Shown here one piece after another: positions 9,601 through 20,000 of a stretch of DNA of 64,000 nucleotides. The stretch's first letter is position 1. Each line of letters starts with the position of its first letter. The notes beneath the pieces were generated by a model that saw only the letters and a list, made by a program, of their open reading frames with translations, ran no database searches and was not told the origin of the DNA. Made by a program: the position numbers and the translations under genes. Where the stretch lies: positions 1-64,000 of the forward strand of contig PJAB01000011.1 of assembly GCA_002887195.1 (NCBI GenBank), read 5' to 3'. The DNA comes from Chrysochromulina parva. Lineage: Eukaryota; Haptophyta; Prymnesiales; Chrysochromulinaceae.

Positions 9601-10809
9601 ATAGGCTTCGCATACGGCGGCATCCAAGGCGGTGATCGGCATCAGCAGCTTGAAGAGCAGTACAAGGTCAACTACTCTGTCGGTGTTGCTGGCGATTACC
9701 GATTGCACGTTCGTCTTCGCCAAGATGCCGAGCAAGGCGATAGCATTCTCCCTGGATCACCGATCAAGGTCAGGGTTGTTCCAGGCGTACCAGCACCCTT
9801 GTCCACTCGGATCCCAAGTAGCGAGCTGCCACTCAAGGGCAACTTGCCTGCACCGCCCCCAAAGGTCCAGCCGAAGGACCACAGCCCTCCACCAACCCTC
9901 CTGGATCGCCTTCAGAAGAGCCGAAGCACCTCTGGCGGCCTGATACTCTGGCAGCCTGACCCAACTCCAGCCGAAGCACCAGCCGACCTCGAGTCGAAGG
10001 ATACGATAACTTGTAGATTGAGGCTACAGGTTTGCGACAGGGGAGGCAATAAATGCACCAGTGGCGGAGGTGATGTGACGTGCGGCGTGATGGATACCTC
10101 GCGAGACATCGAATCCAGCTGCGAGGATCAGCAGGATGGCACCTACGTCCTCACATGGCGGTCGCGGACCCCGCAATCCAAGGTGCAAGTGTTCATCAAG
10201 ATCGATGGCGTTCACATCCTCGGTTCGCCCACAAGAATGGACCTCATCGATGTGCCCTCAAGGGCTGGTGAGAAGGATATCAGGGAGGTCCGCAGGGCAA
10301 AATCTGCACCGCAGTTACCAGTAGCCGCCAAGAATCATGCTCCGCCTGATCCTGCACCGTCTCATCGTGCTAAGAATCATGCTCCGCCTGATCCTGCACC
10401 GTCTCATCGTGCTGCACACTCTGATCGTGCCGCAAACAAGAAACGCTCATCGGCAGCCAACTCTGAAAGCCCATCGTCTTCAAGTCGCGAGTTGCTCTCG
10501 TATCGAGCATCTCAACGATCGTCGCGGCGTCCCTGGCAGCTTGACGACAAGAAAAAGAAGACCCCTGCAGAGGCTGTGGCCACAGAGAAGAAACCACTGG
10601 GTGACTCGCTGGCTACGGACCAGGCCAAGGCAACTGAGATATCATTAGAGACGGTGACTGAGGAGGCTGAGGAAGAATTCACAGAAGAGGAGAGGCAAGA
10701 GCAAAATGCGAAGTTAGAAGCAGCGGCCAACGTCAAGCAGAACCTCGCTCTGCTGAAACCGGAGAAAAAAGGACGAGGACAAACGTCTTCAAAGGTCCGA
10801 AAGGTTTAG
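6652..10809 (+). CDS. Alanine-rich coiled-coil protein with filamin-type Ig repeats
   Basis: The frame has 1,385 codons from the ATG at 6652. The first ~15 codons lie in an inverted-repeat arm, so ATG 6769 (MVDVAIKAAV, 1,346 residues) may be the real start. Residues about 40-700 are an Ala/Lys/Glu-rich, nearly continuous helical coiled coil. A clear filamin repeat follows at about 712-810, with NGNGTYTVRYRP and LPGSPFHCQI. A second repeat at about 816-1045 is split by a long insertion and ends in LPGSPIKVRVVPG. A third lies at about 1118-1200 (QDGTYVLTWRS, ILGSPTRMDLI). The tail is basic and Ser-rich with a 14-residue duplication. Filamin repeats normally scaffold actin partners; no calponin-homology domain is present. 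The likely role is a cytoskeletal scaffold. A second filamin-repeat protein lies at 52098-55775. Confidence 0.85.
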   Translation: MRVRGGASSAEPAPMRDRTPTGARPSAIPPAGRSASLQAMVDVAIKAAVDAASREKECGKASETLQQASEAAVKAISRVTEEIKSRPTADQHLPETPAIRLAKLQAVDALRAVEKAATDATSSNVASEDASRDAQTAWLAAASANSALTELEMSEVRKKLDATRTMEEASRKAEQDAALKPSDEARAKAFLAKAAYTRKAAAAAVAEEAVKYREKATAAMERAANAAAMECTAQYAARNANELVVTLWSSAAKFNAGVTGAEAALKAREASIRANEVVAEADKAASAARQLSIEAGTKLSAARVKAGRMSSYRIMAETAAAKAESAPRSTIGVGAAKVKATAAIEELTSAEQAAVMLEKAASLKVAMATKARKLANGAQAIADEANRRVQAVLAKRQEFEQQTEAEIAEFRKAEGIACEKNTVLKEAEHQAMLALKTSKAAAKSGKAWAERTDFAWRKAEALADKARSEAKEATDTVALHRASVDVVQQKIAALETERAGLEAKSRETQANADKTNVAAMAVEADANAASAEAATARKKAKDALAHKEEMARNVDKEIKAKKDDMDEAVALAAAIKDAVAAEQAAREELAAAELEAHATSDDLNALTNAKKQAELRAKEKADLATKAVQEETLESKMKLQTVKSANEAAQKAVVIVANALELAVEEAAASEAAVAAHNLAEQKAIKAAETDADLVGGANANRTSATEARWCRISGEGLRKAFIGEQTSFTIEAFDETGSQQPNGGDTFLVAIRCTRQGTRIPNKIFDNGNGTYTVRYRPTAWGTCSIAVALLNNGSVRGVSLPGSPFHCQISAVVASAARCGVEAPQTDTIACVPNYFTVSFRDESGALTHVSKSALEVLIQRENEYIASGLPLAWRPLSARNTKPPPVEEEQPIDDGVPGGDGLVSWSPRNGRPFVRHVSPRKELDRWARRIAIDPARECERARHRDQAEEWNRLVGRSALSTALVRMPSLYLQDLEMDPSRIGFAYGGIQGGDRHQQLEEQYKVNYSVGVAGDYRLHVRLRQDAEQGDSILPGSPIKVRVVPGVPAPLSTRIPSSELPLKGNLPAPPPKVQPKDHSPPPTLLDRLQKSRSTSGGLILWQPDPTPAEAPADLESKDTITCRLRLQVCDRGGNKCTSGGGDVTCGVMDTSRDIESSCEDQQDGTYVLTWRSRTPQSKVQVFIKIDGVHILGSPTRMDLIDVPSRAGEKDIREVRRAKSAPQLPVAAKNHAPPDPAPSHRAKNHAPPDPAPSHRAAHSDRAANKKRSSAANSESPSSSSRELLSYRASQRSSRRPWQLDDKKKKTPAEAVATEKKPLGDSLATDQAKATEISLETVTEEAEEEFTEEERQEQNAKLEAAANVKQNLALLKPEKKGRGQTSSKVRKV
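10330..10413 (+). repeat. 42-bp tandem duplication in the filamin/coiled-coil gene
   Basis: Two identical 42-bp units (10330-10371 and 10372-10413) encode KNHAPPDPAPSHRA twice in the disordered C-terminal tail. Exact identity suggests a recent duplication. Confidence 0.95.
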
Positions 10810-11110
10810 GTACTGACAGGTCAAGTACGGACTGTGCACATACTTACGGTAGCATGGCTTACAACGAACGTGGTGAAGTGCGGCTGCAGGCTGCACACGC
10901 GGTGGGATGTCGGGCTACGTAGGCGGTACTTTTTCGCTATGGGAATTCAGATGCGAGCGCGACCAGCACCGCCATGCCGTCCTCCATATAAAGTAGTTAC
11001 GGAAATGTGAAACTGCATGCTTTCCCTGTCCAGCCCAAATATTCATTGCATTGCACAACTTTGTTTCACGTGCACGCACGAGGAGAAATCGGTTCAGCTC
11101 TCAATGTACC
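10810..11110. promoter_or_regulatory. Intergenic region with a TATA-like element upstream of the TIG gene
   Basis: A gap of 301 bp between two plus-strand genes. TATAAAG at 10987-10993 lies 118 bp before the chosen ATG at 11111. An in-frame open stretch reaches back to 11051 but has only a TTG. A short upstream exon with a signal peptide could also be hidden here. Confidence 0.4.
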
Positions 11111-14100
11111 ATGCAAAACCACTCCCGTGTTAACGCTGCGTTTACCGCGCTGCTTCGAAGAGAGCGGCTATCGGCGATTCCCGTCGCGCCGTGGGAGTCC
11201 ATCGACGGCGATCCTAACGACACCCTCGGGGGGTTGCGTGCAGACGCGCCCGCCGGCCTCATCTCGCATCGAAGCTTCCTTCTCCTATTCGACAGCGGTA
11301 ACGATAATGAGCAGCTCGCCTGCCCGATCAGCGTGCGCTATCTTCGCCCCGGCGAGCGCGTATGGCGTCATGCGCCTCCACCGCTACTGCAAGCGCCATC
11401 ATCCGGCTGCGGAGCCAACGCCAGCGGCTTTCCCCGATGGTGGGCGCAGCATCTTGTAACCTGCAATCTTGGCACCTGCACTCGAACACCTTCCGTTCGC
11501 TTGCAGGCACCCTCAGCCTTATGGGACCCCCTTGGCCGCTTGCCAGATCACCGAGGGGAGCAATCTCGCCACCTGGCACTCTACTATCACATCGAGGGCA
11601 TGAATGCCAGCTCGTGCATCGGGCGTCTCACTGCACGATGGCTTGGGGTGAGCTCAGACTGTGAACCTGAGCTCAGCTGGGAGGATGATGGCGCTCCTGT
11701 CCTGTGCACAACCGAGACCACGAGCGTAGAGACAGCATCGGCCACGCTCACGCCGCCACTCGAAGCGCGCCATCCTCATGTGGTGCGCGGCCTAGATGGT
11801 GACGGGCTCTACCTCTACATCGGCGGCGCAGTCGCGGTGCATGCACTGGCCATGAATGCATCGGACGGGAGACTTCCGTTGCATGCCGCAGCAGCCCCGG
11901 CAGAAACAGCCCAGTTGGTCGCCGTCGGCCCATCCTTCCATCTCCATGCGGATCGTCCGTTGGATGATTTGGATGGCGATGCCGCCATAAGCAGCGAGGA
12001 TGGGTCTCATCTGCTCCTGCCCGGGCTGCAACGCTCGCCGCGCTCCAAGCTGGCAGGTGCGAGGCTGCTTGCCAGAGACTCCGAATGGGCCCTAGCTGAG
12101 CGTGCTGACCTCGGATTCCATATCGAGCTCGAGCTTCCACCCGGTTTCGTGAGCGACGACAACGAGATCCGTGCAGGTGAGAGTGACGAAACAACGGCCG
12201 CGTTTGCAGAGGCTCAGACCGCCTTCACTCGCAAGCAGCGTGAGGCTTTCTTCTGGGGCGAACGCGCTGACTGCCAGACGTGGTGTCGTGGCGGGGTGCA
12301 CTGCGTCGTGCAGCTGGCGACCGGGGGTGATGCAAACAGCACGCGACAACGAGTGCTCGATGATCTCTCGAGCAACCGCACGGGCACGCTGCGTGAAGAG
12401 TGCCGAGGTTGCCCCGAGTGCCTCCGGCTCGAGCGCCGTGGAGCTCTGCGCCGTCAGCAGACATCGGCCGCCACGCCTTCAGAGCTCCGTCAGCGTCTCG
12501 CTGGCTACGCCACCATGGGAGGCACCGCCACGCGTGCCGCCACACAGAGCCTCGCGCCGTGTGTCTTCGCTGTATCAGGCTACTACTACCTGCTCGTGCA
12601 ATGGTTTGCCCCGCACGCTACCTCCAGGATCATGTATGGCCGAAGCCGCTCGCCCTTAGGGCCATTTATCGATCGCGACGGCCGTCGAATGAACGAAACG
12701 CGCAATGAAAAGCTTGCCGCCTCGGCATTTCTTCTCGAGCCAGGGGTGCGCTATCAAGGGGACGATCTGAATGTGAGCGACTGGCTGCCAGCCGGTGGCG
12801 AGGCACACACGCACGTCGATATGTCGGTGCGATGCGGTCCAGCAGAAATCCTTGGCCAGACGAGGCACTCGACTGGGGAGCTCGCTGAGGCGGCGGTGAG
12901 TGCTCTGGGCGAGCGTTTCGTCAATCCGCTCGTGGGCGAGCCGCTGTGTGCGACGCGTTCAAGTGGCGTGCTCACGACAAGTACGCACGCTCTACGCGAT
13001 GTCAACAGCGCGGCCGAGTGTCAGCGCTATTGTGCGGCAACAGCCCCATGCCGCTTCTTCAGCTATGTGGGCTTCGAAGCTCAGGCACAGCCGTGGCGGG
13101 ACATGGGCGGCACGTGCACACTCAAATCTACAAGAAGTGCCAGTAACGGCAGCGAGTTCGATCAGGCTTTTGTGTGGGGCGCGAAGCCAACACCCATCAA
13201 TGTCGAGGTGCCTGGAGGTTCACTGCTGCTTGACGCCCCGGCCGTGTCCCTGCGTGGCGAGGCGCAAGGGCCCGCGTCTGCAGGTGGACTAGCTTTTGTG
13301 ATGCTCCCAGGTCAAGATGGTTTCGAACGTAATGAGCCAGCCGAACCCCAAGTCAAGCTCGTCGTGAGTTTCACGTTTGCCCCAACGCGGCGGTGCGCTG
13401 CCTACTACGACCGCCTGGAACGCGATGAGCTCCCAGGCGGCTTCGAGGAAGGCGTGTGCGAGACCAATCATTCCACATCAAATGCATCCTCGTCAAATGC
13501 ATCCTCAGCGAATGAATCCATGGCACATCTTTCGGCGCACCTTGGCCTGCGAGAATTGCGCTTCACCTCTCACGGATGGCTCGAGTTGAGCTCCCGTGGA
13601 GCTGCCGCCAATGCCAGCTTCCCTCAGAACCCAAGGGCACAGCGCGAGCGTATTCACGTCTCTCGCTACCCACCCGAGAGCAACGCTGACTCGTATGGCC
13701 GCGGTGCTAACACGCTGGACATCGTTGGCAATATAGGCTGCCAGCACCCGCTGCTTCGTGCCTTCCGCCGTTCGCCTGCTTGTGCACGTGCCTACGTGTC
13801 ATCGCCAACAAATTGGGATCCGAATGCTGCATATCTCCCCGACGTCCATCCCACGCATGCAGCGGCGGAGGTCATCCCTCGGAGTCAGGCCGTCGCCTCA
13901 ACTGTGGCTCAGCGCATGTGGCCGCTGCACCTTGCACCACTACCGCCCGCATGCGTCGACGACCAGTCAACTGGCGCTGCAGCTCGCAGCTCACAGCTCG
14001 GTTGCGACCCGCCGCTTGCCTCGTGCATCGCTGCAGCGGCGGTAGGGCTCTGTGCAGATGCGGAGATGCGCTTGCGCTGCCCGTTGGCATGCAACGCCTG

Positions 14101-16672
14101 CCCGAGAGCCTCCTTTTCTATCAGTTGCGGATGCGAGCCGGCGATCGGGGGATCCAACACAAGCTCCATTGAGACTTCCGCCACCATTGAAGCTGCCCGG
14201 TCGCGACTCACACCACTCTGGACGTGTGATGTAGCTCCCATTATGCAAGTGTCGCGCATCGATCCGACGGCCCTTCCTCTCGCTGGGGGCGCTCCCATCA
14301 CCGTGCATGGCTCTGGTTTCACCGCACCCGCATCATGCCGGTTCGGAGAGCAGGAGCAGAGCATCGCCGCCGAGAATGTGAGCGCTCATCGGCTCGTGTG
14401 TCTCGCGCCTCCCGTAGCAGACATGGTAGACATGTACCGGGTAAGCAACTCGCGTGTGCTCTCGGTGCACGTTGCCTCTGCACTCGACTTTGACGGGCGT
14501 TGGCCGTCACCATCCTGGAGCTTCACAAGCGCCGAATCGACGCTGTTTGCATTCAACGCAACGCGGCTTCTAGCCGTGGAATGGCTTCAACCAGGAGGCG
14601 GCCCAGTCAGTGGCGGCACTTTGCTTGCCGTGCATGGCGATCTTTTGCTGAGGCCTCCGGACCGCGCCTCGCGCACTCATTTGAATTGCCACTTCACGCC
14701 CCTGCATGAGGATGGGAGGCAAACCGATGCTTCCAACCAAACAACTATCAGTGTGGCCAGCGTGATGTCGGGAGGTTCGGTTCGCTGCCGTACCCCAGCG
14801 TCGTCGCATGCTGGTCTCGTGCGCGTGGGCTTGCGGTATGCTCACGTCCCCAACGACGCACCGACGGCTACGTTTGCATACTTTGAGATTGCAACTGTCC
14901 ACGCCAGCGATCCACATGGTGCTGAGCGTTCGTCCCTGGCACTCGAGGCTGCATACCCCCGTGGGGGTCCTTCACAAGGCGGTACTGTCGTGACGCTTCG
15001 CGGCTCTGGGCTGTTCAACCATGGAGGTCAGGACCGCAGAGGCCTTGTGCTGCAAGGCATGTACTGCCGCTTTGACCCACCCGCGGCCAACGAGAGCTCG
15101 ATTGCCGCCGCTCGATCTCACTTGGCGGCACTAGCTGAGGCTCACGCAAGGCTCGAGCTGCTCAAATTAGAGGCATTTGAGATGCGTGCGAGCATGGCAG
15201 CCAGCATCGAGCCAGGGCCGTCGCTCTTCTCGCTGGACCGAGCTGCGCGCATCGAAGGCGAGTTGGCCTCAGCAAGGCAAACGGCAATCGTTGCCCAGGC
15301 TGATGTTGACGCGTTGCAGCTCTACGGGTTCGATACATCGAGCGGACGTATGCGAGTGGCAACGTCGCTAGTGCCTGCTCACGTTGTGCCTAACTCGAAT
15401 GGCACCATGGTAACATGCACTTCCCCAGAATTGCCAGACCAGCTTTCACACTCCTTGCAACAGGCGAGCATCTATCTCACCACCAATGCGGATGCCTCCG
15501 CCCTGTCCGAGACGTCAGTATCCTTCTTCTACTACCCGGAGCGCAGTGTGCGGCTGCGCGCAATGACTCCAACGGGAGGGCCAACGGACGGAAACACAAC
15601 CGTGCTGGTGCATGCCATCATGCCTCGTAACATGCCTCTACTCGCCGATAGTGATGGACAAGAGGGCTGGGAGGGAGATTTGACGCCGGTGAGCTGCCGC
15701 TTTGCTAGCGTCATTGTGCCCGGGGTCCACGTTGTGACGGAAGAGGAGCCTGGGACTACCCCCAGTGGCCGGTCCAGAGCGTTGAGCGTGCGATGCGTCT
15801 CGCCGGCCGTTCCAGGTTTGGCTGCGCTCCAAAATGCTTCTACTGAAGCAGGTGTCACGATACTGCTCAACGGACAGGATGCTGCAACTGGGCCGAAGCT
15901 GCGTTGGCTCTACTACCCTGCACATCGCGTGCTCATCACGGCCCTTGCACCACGGGGCGGGCCGAGCGCCGGCGGCACTTTGGTTCGAGTCTTTGGATCC
16001 CTCTTTCGCAACGCTGGGGGTGTTCAATGCCGGTTCGGTGGCGAGGCGGGCACAACCGTGCCGGCCACCTGGCGTGCACTGGACGAAGTTGAGTGCGTGT
16101 CGCCACCTTTGGCACGCAGCGTCTCTGGCGTCGATACGTTCGACACTGCAACTGGGCCATGGTCACCGCACGCGGTCTGTATCACACTCAACGGCGATCT
16201 AGTTGCATGCAGCGGTGCCGCTGCCACAGAGGAACACGTAGCTCGCTTTTGGCATTTCGATGCAACTTTGGCTGGTAACGTGACGTCCATCTACCCAAGC
16301 GCAGGGCCCGCTGCCGGTGGAACCGAGATCACAATCACGGGCAGCCACTTCCGTGACCTTGGCAGCGGGCGAGCGGACGGACCTCAGTGTGTGTTTGGCG
16401 AGCCAGCAATAACAGGGATTCGCACAAGTCTCACTCCGGCAGTGCCATTGTTGGTCGAAAGAAATTCGACTTCCCGGCGCGAAGAGCCGCCAGCTGTGGC
16501 GCAATTCATATGCCTCAGCCCGCCACGAAGTGCCGTTGTGGTCTCCACCTTGGTCGAGTCGGAATATACGCAGGAGGCGCTTCCAGTGAGCGTTGCAGTG
16601 CGGCTGACCATGAATGCAGATCCTACTGCTGCCTCATCAACGGCGGCCCGTTTTGCGTACTTCGATGTGTAG
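11111..16672 (+). CDS. Large cell-surface protein: GH43-like, PAN/Apple, ShKT-like and six IPT/TIG domains
   Basis: 1,853 residues from the first ATG. Residues about 150-520 resemble a five-bladed GH43 arabinanase-type glycosidase: LALYYHIEGMN with SSCIGRL, WEDDGAP, DGDGLYLYIGG, then SGYYYLLVQW and GRSRSPLGPF. Catalytic acids cannot be confirmed by eye. A PAN/Apple-like domain follows at about 610-692 (AAECQRYCAATAPCRFFSYV). Next are a cluster of N-glycosylation sequons (about 785-802) and a ShKT-like Cys-rich segment at about 947-998. Six IPT/TIG immunoglobulin-like domains begin near residues 1043, 1154, 1277, 1475, 1603 and 1723, each with a P-x-GGP-x-x-GGT-type start; the third carries a ~100-residue helical insertion. 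The composition points to an extracellular carbohydrate-binding or adhesion protein. No signal peptide is seen at this start, so a 5' exon may be missing. Confidence 0.82.
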   Translation: MQNHSRVNAAFTALLRRERLSAIPVAPWESIDGDPNDTLGGLRADAPAGLISHRSFLLLFDSGNDNEQLACPISVRYLRPGERVWRHAPPPLLQAPSSGCGANASGFPRWWAQHLVTCNLGTCTRTPSVRLQAPSALWDPLGRLPDHRGEQSRHLALYYHIEGMNASSCIGRLTARWLGVSSDCEPELSWEDDGAPVLCTTETTSVETASATLTPPLEARHPHVVRGLDGDGLYLYIGGAVAVHALAMNASDGRLPLHAAAAPAETAQLVAVGPSFHLHADRPLDDLDGDAAISSEDGSHLLLPGLQRSPRSKLAGARLLARDSEWALAERADLGFHIELELPPGFVSDDNEIRAGESDETTAAFAEAQTAFTRKQREAFFWGERADCQTWCRGGVHCVVQLATGGDANSTRQRVLDDLSSNRTGTLREECRGCPECLRLERRGALRRQQTSAATPSELRQRLAGYATMGGTATRAATQSLAPCVFAVSGYYYLLVQWFAPHATSRIMYGRSRSPLGPFIDRDGRRMNETRNEKLAASAFLLEPGVRYQGDDLNVSDWLPAGGEAHTHVDMSVRCGPAEILGQTRHSTGELAEAAVSALGERFVNPLVGEPLCATRSSGVLTTSTHALRDVNSAAECQRYCAATAPCRFFSYVGFEAQAQPWRDMGGTCTLKSTRSASNGSEFDQAFVWGAKPTPINVEVPGGSLLLDAPAVSLRGEAQGPASAGGLAFVMLPGQDGFERNEPAEPQVKLVVSFTFAPTRRCAAYYDRLERDELPGGFEEGVCETNHSTSNASSSNASSANESMAHLSAHLGLRELRFTSHGWLELSSRGAAANASFPQNPRAQRERIHVSRYPPESNADSYGRGANTLDIVGNIGCQHPLLRAFRRSPACARAYVSSPTNWDPNAAYLPDVHPTHAAAEVIPRSQAVASTVAQRMWPLHLAPLPPACVDDQSTGAAARSSQLGCDPPLASCIAAAAVGLCADAEMRLRCPLACNACPRASFSISCGCEPAIGGSNTSSIETSATIEAARSRLTPLWTCDVAPIMQVSRIDPTALPLAGGAPITVHGSGFTAPASCRFGEQEQSIAAENVSAHRLVCLAPPVADMVDMYRVSNSRVLSVHVASALDFDGRWPSPSWSFTSAESTLFAFNATRLLAVEWLQPGGGPVSGGTLLAVHGDLLLRPPDRASRTHLNCHFTPLHEDGRQTDASNQTTISVASVMSGGSVRCRTPASSHAGLVRVGLRYAHVPNDAPTATFAYFEIATVHASDPHGAERSSLALEAAYPRGGPSQGGTVVTLRGSGLFNHGGQDRRGLVLQGMYCRFDPPAANESSIAAARSHLAALAEAHARLELLKLEAFEMRASMAASIEPGPSLFSLDRAARIEGELASARQTAIVAQADVDALQLYGFDTSSGRMRVATSLVPAHVVPNSNGTMVTCTSPELPDQLSHSLQQASIYLTTNADASALSETSVSFFYYPERSVRLRAMTPTGGPTDGNTTVLVHAIMPRNMPLLADSDGQEGWEGDLTPVSCRFASVIVPGVHVVTEEEPGTTPSGRSRALSVRCVSPAVPGLAALQNASTEAGVTILLNGQDAATGPKLRWLYYPAHRVLITALAPRGGPSAGGTLVRVFGSLFRNAGGVQCRFGGEAGTTVPATWRALDEVECVSPPLARSVSGVDTFDTATGPWSPHAVCITLNGDLVACSGAAATEEHVARFWHFDATLAGNVTSIYPSAGPAAGGTEITITGSHFRDLGSGRADGPQCVFGEPAITGIRTSLTPAVPLLVERNSTSRREEPPAVAQFICLSPPRSAVVVSTLVESEYTQEALPVSVAVRLTMNADPTAASSTAARFAYFDV

Positions 16673-17051
16673 CGGCTCCTGTAACGGCTACACCATGGTC
16701 GCGCGTTGGAGCATGGAGGGGGCGTCTCGAGCGTCCGAGAACGAAATGATTGTGGAGATGTGGACGCGAAAAGACTGAGTATCGAATCGAACGGTATGGT
16801 GCTACATTTCGGTGAAGTGAATCGTTTAGGTCCCATTTAATTAGCCGTCAGCTCTATAGGTCGTAAGCTCTACATAGCTGTAAACACTAAACGGCGTAAA
16901 CTGTATATTTAAGGGAATCAGCCTGGGCGGCTCACGCATCAGCCGTCACGCGCCACGGCGGTCGGCGCGATACAAGAGCGGGGGCATAGGGGTCAGAGAG
17001 GGGCTGCCAATGCAAAGGGTGCGCTCTAGGGTGTGGCTCACAGCTCACGCG
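16673..17051. other. 3'-3' intergenic region
   Basis: 379 bp between the convergent TIG and SPPP genes, including an AT-richer stretch at about 16790-16915. TACAAGAGCG occurs twice (about 16972 and 17061). I see no gene. Confidence 0.5.
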
Positions 17052-20000
17052 TCATGCGGCTACAAGAGCGTCCCCGCATCTAGAATCCCTTGTATCGTAG
17101 AACTTGCAGGGCGGCGGTGGCGGCGGTGCTGAAGGGGGTATCGGTGGCTGTGGCGGCGGCGGCGGCAGCGGCGGTGGCGGAGGCGGCAGGGGCAGGACGA
17201 TCCATGGTCGTGGCAAGTGCGGCGGCCACCGAGGTGGAAGCGAGGGTGGCGCCGGCGGCCGCTCCGGTGGCGTTGTCGGCGGTGGCGACGATGGCGGCGA
17301 CGATGGCGGCGACGGTGGCGGCGGTATTGGCGGCGGAGGCCGCGGCAGCGGCGGCGGCGGCGGCGAGGGCTCCGGCAGAAGTGGAGACGGTGGCACAGGC
17401 GGTGGGAAGGCTGTGACAACGATGATCGAGTGAACGGTCGTTGTGTACGAGGTGGTTGTGAGAAGGGTACTCGCGAGCACCGTGGAGGCCAGCCTCGGCG
17501 CGAGCCAGTTGGACACTGCCCGCGCGTCTGCGGCCGAGCGGACTCGAATGGTGAAGGTGAGCTGGACGGAGCCGCTGCCGATCTTGAGCAAGCGCAGGCG
17601 AGCCATCGGCTCGACAGCCAAATCCACGGTGCCGAGTGGAACGTCGGCCGCGGCGGCGACGACAGAGCGCAACTCCACGCGGACAGTCGGCGTGAAGTCG
17701 GCAGAGCTTCCCGCCGCAACGACGGACAGCGTGATGGCCGCGACAGCTGGTGGCACCGGCGGCGGCGAAGGTGGCGATGGTGGCCGCGCAGGTGGTGGCG
17801 AATACATTAAGCACGAGCCGTCGTCAAGTGTTGCGAGCGAGTTGTAGTTGACCGCCGCGGGTGCGGTGCACCCAGGCTTATCGAAGATACACGCCGCGGT
17901 CTGCAACTGATCCGACGTGAATTGGGTCATCTTGAGCGAGATTGCCTGCTCGCTCGAGACCGTTGCGTCCAGCGCGTAGTTCCGTGCCATGCTCACCATG
18001 CAGCCGACCACGTGGAATGTGCACGAGCCATCGCTCGCGGTGGCCAAAGTATTGTAATTGGACGCGATCGGATTGGTGCACCCGAGCACAGGGTAGGTAC
18101 ATAGCCCACTGGGCACATTGGACGTGCTGTCGTAGTTGTATGCCGCCGGGTCCAAGCATCCAAGGAAGGCGTGCACGCAGTCGCCCTCGCGTTGGATGGT
18201 CGCGCTTGCTCGGTAGTTGATCGCCGTCGGCGCAAGGCAGCCGTAGATCGTCGGCGGTGCGCACATAGACTGGTTGTGCAGATTGGCTGCCGCGAAGTAG
18301 TACTGGTTGGTCGACTCTGTACAGCCATAGATGGGAAACGAGCAGGCCGCATTGGCGTGGACCACGCCCGCGCTATTGTAGTTGAGAGCTCCAGGGTCCA
18401 AGCAGCTCGCGTTACCCGACGCCTGCTGCTGCCGACGCCCGGCAGCGCACATGCTGCCGACGTGGAAGGCGGCGTTAGCATCGTAGTTGGGCGATGCCGA
18501 GTCGGCGCAGCCCGGAAAGCGGCAGCAGCCGCAATCGACATTGTACCCGACGTTTGCGTAATTAGACGCGCTCGGGTTCGTGCAGCCCGTAAAGACCGCA
18601 ACACACGATCCGTCGTTGGTGGTGGCCCGCGGGTTGAAGTTGAGCGCCAGACCGTCGGTGCAGCCCAGGTACGTGCACTGGCCAGCCACGTGCACATTAG
18701 CGCCTGGGTGGTAGCTGGTGGATTCAGAGTCCATGCAGCCGGGCACTGGATACGTGCACGGCGCGTTAGACGTGGCCGACGGGTTGAAGTTGCGTGCGTT
18801 ATGGTCGAGGCAGCCGGCATATTGGCAGGTGCCGTCGTCGATGGTCGCCGCCACGCGATAGTTTTCGGCGGTGGAGTCGGCACAGCCAAGAATGACGGGG
18901 GGGCACGAGCCGTCGTCGTGCGTGGCCGCGGGCTCATATCGATACGTGCGTGAGTCTGTGCAGCCGCCAATGCCCACGCAGGTGCCGTCGTCCACAACGG
19001 CGAACGCGCGGTAGTTGAGTGCGCGGGAGTTGGTGCAACCGCCCGGTGGGGAGCGGGGTGGCGGCGGCGACGGCGCCGGAGGCCGTGGCGGAGAGGGCGG
19101 CGGAGGTGGCACAGGGGGTGGCGGCGAGGGCCGAGGTGGCTGTGGTGGCGGATTGGGCGGCGGTGGCGGCGCCTGTGGCAGATTGGCTGGAATTCGTGGT
19201 GGATATGTCGGCGGTGGTGGATTGGGCGGTGGTGGCGGGCTCGGGCTCGGAGGAGGTGGCAAAGATGGCGGCGTCGTCGGGAGCGGCGGCCGCGACGGTG
19301 GAAGCGAGGGTGGCGCCGGTGGCGGTGTCGACGGTGGCGGTGCTGGCGACGGCGGCGGCGGCGGCGGCGATGGCGACGGCGGTTGCGGCGGCGGCGGTGG
19401 GGGCGTCGGCGGATGAGCTGGCGTCGGACTTGGCGGTGGGTGCGGCGATGGAGGCGGTGGCCGTTGCGGCGGTGGCGACGGAGGAGGCAGGTTTGGCGGT
19501 GGTGGCGACGGAGGCGGCATCCTGGGCGGTGGTGGCGACGGAGGAGGCATCCTGGGCGGTGGTGGCGACTGAGGCGGCAACCTCGGCGGTGGCGGCGAGG
19601 GAGATGGAGGACGCGGTGGGGGCGGCCATGGAAGCGGTGGTCGTGGCGGCGGTAGCAGCGGAGGTGGCAGCCTCGGCGGCGGCGGTTTCGGAGGGGGTGG
19701 CGAGGGCTCTGGCGGACTTGGGCTCGGCGGCGGGGGCGGAGGCGGCAACGGCTCCGGCGAGGGTGGCAGCCTCGGCGGCGGCGGCGACGGAGATGGCAGC
19801 CTCGGTGGGGGTAGCGACGGTTGTGGCGAACTCGGTAGTGGCGGTGATGGAGGCGGCGATTGGGGCGGCGGTGACAACGGAGGAGGTGGCGGCGGCGCAT
19901 AATGCAAGAGTGCCAATGATCGAGCTGCAACCATGACCACAATGAGCAGCATCGCAATCCCGAGCCCCAGAGCGGCAGCCAATCGAGGGCACTCTGCAGC

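Noticed and set aside
17806..19042. Regular repeats resembling a CRISPR or satellite array
   Set aside because: The repeats are protein-level, in frame and divergent at the DNA level; there are no constant repeats with spacers.
19015..19936. Gly- and Ala-rich plus-strand frames opposite the SPPP gene
   Set aside because: They are the complement of CCN proline codons (GGN glycine, GCN alanine); low complexity explains them.
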